Positions 63,056 through 64,000 of a DNA stretch of 64,000 nt are shown in pieces (position 1 is the stretch's first letter; each line of letters opens with the position of its first letter). The position numbers were made by a program, and so were the translations under genes. This DNA is from Mycobacterium sp. (lineage in GTDB: Bacteria; Actinomycetota; Actinomycetes; Mycobacteriales; Mycobacteriaceae): assembly GCF_004298145.1 (NCBI RefSeq), contig NZ_SCRH01000055.1, positions 62,001-126,000 of the forward strand, read 5' to 3'. The notes under the pieces were generated by a model. The model saw nothing but the letters and a program-made list of their open reading frames with translations, was not told where the DNA came from and ran no database searches.

Positions 63056-64000
63056 GTCTCGTCCTTGCTTTCTTCTTCCGGGATCAACCGGGCCAGTACC
63101 TGATCCACGGTCACCTGATCGCCGACGGAGACCAGGACCTCCACCTGTCCGGAAACCGGTGCGGCCAGCGAGTGCTCCATCTTCATCGCCTCGACGACGA
63201 CCACGACGTCGCCCTCGGAAACGTCGATGCCGGAGGGGGTTTGGACGGCGATCACGTTGCCCGGCATGGGACTGAGGATCTCGGCCCGCTGCGCACCCGC
63301 GGCGCGATGAATTTTGTTCTCCTCGGCTTCACGCAGGTGCCAGGTCCCCCGCTCGTCGGCGATCCACAGATGCCGGTCGGCTTCGGCCCATCGGTAGTCG
63401 CGGCGCAGGCCGTCGATCACCGCGCTCATGTGTGTCCGCTCGACTTGCACAGCGGCCGAATGGGTTTCCCCTTCACCAACCTGCACCGTGGCGGCCTCGG
63501 GAAGCCCCCACACCGACACCGTCTCACTGCGCAGCGGGGTGCGCATATCGGTGCGGACCGGTGCCGCGCCGCCGCCGACTCGCCATCCCGTGGGTGCCGC
63601 CCACGGATTGGCCGAGAAGCGGCGAGCGCGCAAGGCCAGAGCCGACTGCCGGTAGAGGCCGGCCGCCGCGAGCACGTCATCGGGGGCCGGCAGCGGGGCG
63701 AAGTCCGCCAGCCGCTCATCGAGCAGGGCGGTATCCAGGTCGCCAGCCCGCACCCGCTCGTCGGCGAGCAGGAACCGCAGAAATTCGATGTTGGTCTGCA
63801 CGCCCAGGATCACCGTGTGGCTCAGCGCCCGGTCGAGTTTCGCCAGCGCCTCGTCACGGTCGGCCCCGTGGGCGATCACCTTGCTCAGCATCGGGTCGTA
63901 GTCACTGCCGACCAGCGTGCCGGGCAGCAGCGACGAGTCGACCCGCACGCCGTCCCCGGAGGGCTCGAAGACCCGCAGCACCCGACCGCCGGTGGGCAGG
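63052..64000 (-). CDS. accA1: acyl-CoA carboxylase biotin-carrying subunit, 3' part (truncated by window edge)
   Basis: The minus strand frame is open from the window end to the stop at 63052. It includes the C-terminal biotin carboxylase end, a linker, and the biotin attachment site VVVVEAMKMEHSLAAP (Lys in AMKM). By context (AccA1/AccD1) the enzyme carboxylates methylcrotonyl-CoA in leucine degradation. The N-terminal ATP-grasp domain and accD1 lie outside the window. Confidence 0.95.
   Translation of the reverse strand, partial: LPTGGRVLRVFEPSGDGVRVDSSLLPGTLVGSDYDPMLSKVIAHGADRDEALAKLDRALSHTVILGVQTNIEFLRFLLADERVRAGDLDTALLDERLADFAPLPAPDDVLAAAGLYRQSALALRARRFSANPWAAPTGWRVGGGAAPVRTDMRTPLRSETVSVWGLPEAATVQVGEGETHSAAVQVERTHMSAVIDGLRRDYRWAEADRHLWIADERGTWHLREAEENKIHRAAGAQRAEILSPMPGNVIAVQTPSGIDVSEGDVVVVVEAMKMEHSLAAPVSGQVEVLVSVGDQVTVDQVLARLIPEEESKDET

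Noticed and set aside
1..64000. CRISPR arrays, insertion sequences, rRNA, replication origin
   Set aside because: No regularly spaced repeats, transposase motifs, rRNA signatures or DnaA-box clusters were seen.

Overview
The window is a high-GC actinobacterial chromosome segment and is almost certainly from Mycobacterium. The gene order follows the M. tuberculosis H37Rv stretch from about Rv2439c (proB) to Rv2501c (accA1), judged from memory of that genome. Several protein lengths match the H37Rv proteins exactly (BkdC 393 aa, CitE 273 aa, EchA14 256 aa, Rv2466c 207 aa). It is not M. tuberculosis itself: a P450/TetR pair precedes proB, a FAD-type oxidoreductase follows aglA, a CopD/CtaG copper-type membrane protein sits between ssbB and plsB2, and several H37Rv genes (dctA, two transporter genes, the PE_PGRS42 region) are absent. 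A slow-growing non-tuberculous species is the likeliest source, but species cannot be fixed from this window.

Layout. 1-1370: a truncated P450 gene and a divergent TetR gene sharing a promoter with a clear operator. 1379-4634: proB, obg, rpmA and rplU on the minus strand behind a good sigma-A-type promoter. 4850-13084: rne, ndk, a DUF4233 gene, folC and valS. 13143-15056: an Rv2449c-like reductase and rpfE, with a strong hairpin terminator and a long structured leader. 15057-16065 holds no recognisable gene. 16066-19805: mobA, korB and korA. 20148-25536: the proteostasis block clpX, (divergent mmuM), clpP2, clpP1 and tig, with a ClgR-type box before clpP1, followed by tRNA-Pro and tRNA-Gly. 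25932-34187: lipP, a small secreted protein, nei, rpiB, a mycothiol nitroreductase homologue, pepN, a DUF5130/CtaJ-like pair, an HNH nuclease and glbO. 34225-38000: aglA, the inserted oxidoreductase, an Rv2474c-like gene and a thioesterase. 37987-51581: gdh, ettA, ssbB, the CopD/CtaG gene, plsB2 and plsC. 51578-54459: a WS/DGAT gene and lipQ. 54646-55604: tRNA-Arg next to a broken DJ-1/PfpI gene and an orphan gene. 56047-64000: echA14, bkdCBA, citE, a MaoC gene, fadE19 and the 3' end of accA1.

How the genes work together. The right end is a branched-chain amino-acid (leucine) degradation module: the Bkd E1/E2 oxidative decarboxylase, an acyl-CoA dehydrogenase, a biotin-dependent acyl-CoA carboxylase, a MaoC-type hydratase and a CitE-type lyase, linked by start/stop overlaps. 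plsB2, plsC and the WS/DGAT gene form a translationally coupled glycerolipid operon. clpX/clpP1/clpP2/tig is protein quality control. korAB carries 2-oxoglutarate to succinyl-CoA with ferredoxin.

Notable non-coding content: two copies of a MIRU-like repeat of about 52 bp at the obg/proB and korA/korB junctions (45 of 52 positions identical), an operator inside the P450 promoter, a four-hairpin leader on rpfE, and a ClgR-type box before clpP1. I did not find a clearly new multi-gene system. The strongest candidates for follow-up are the rpfE leader, the repeat-encoded junction peptides, and the tRNA-Arg locus.
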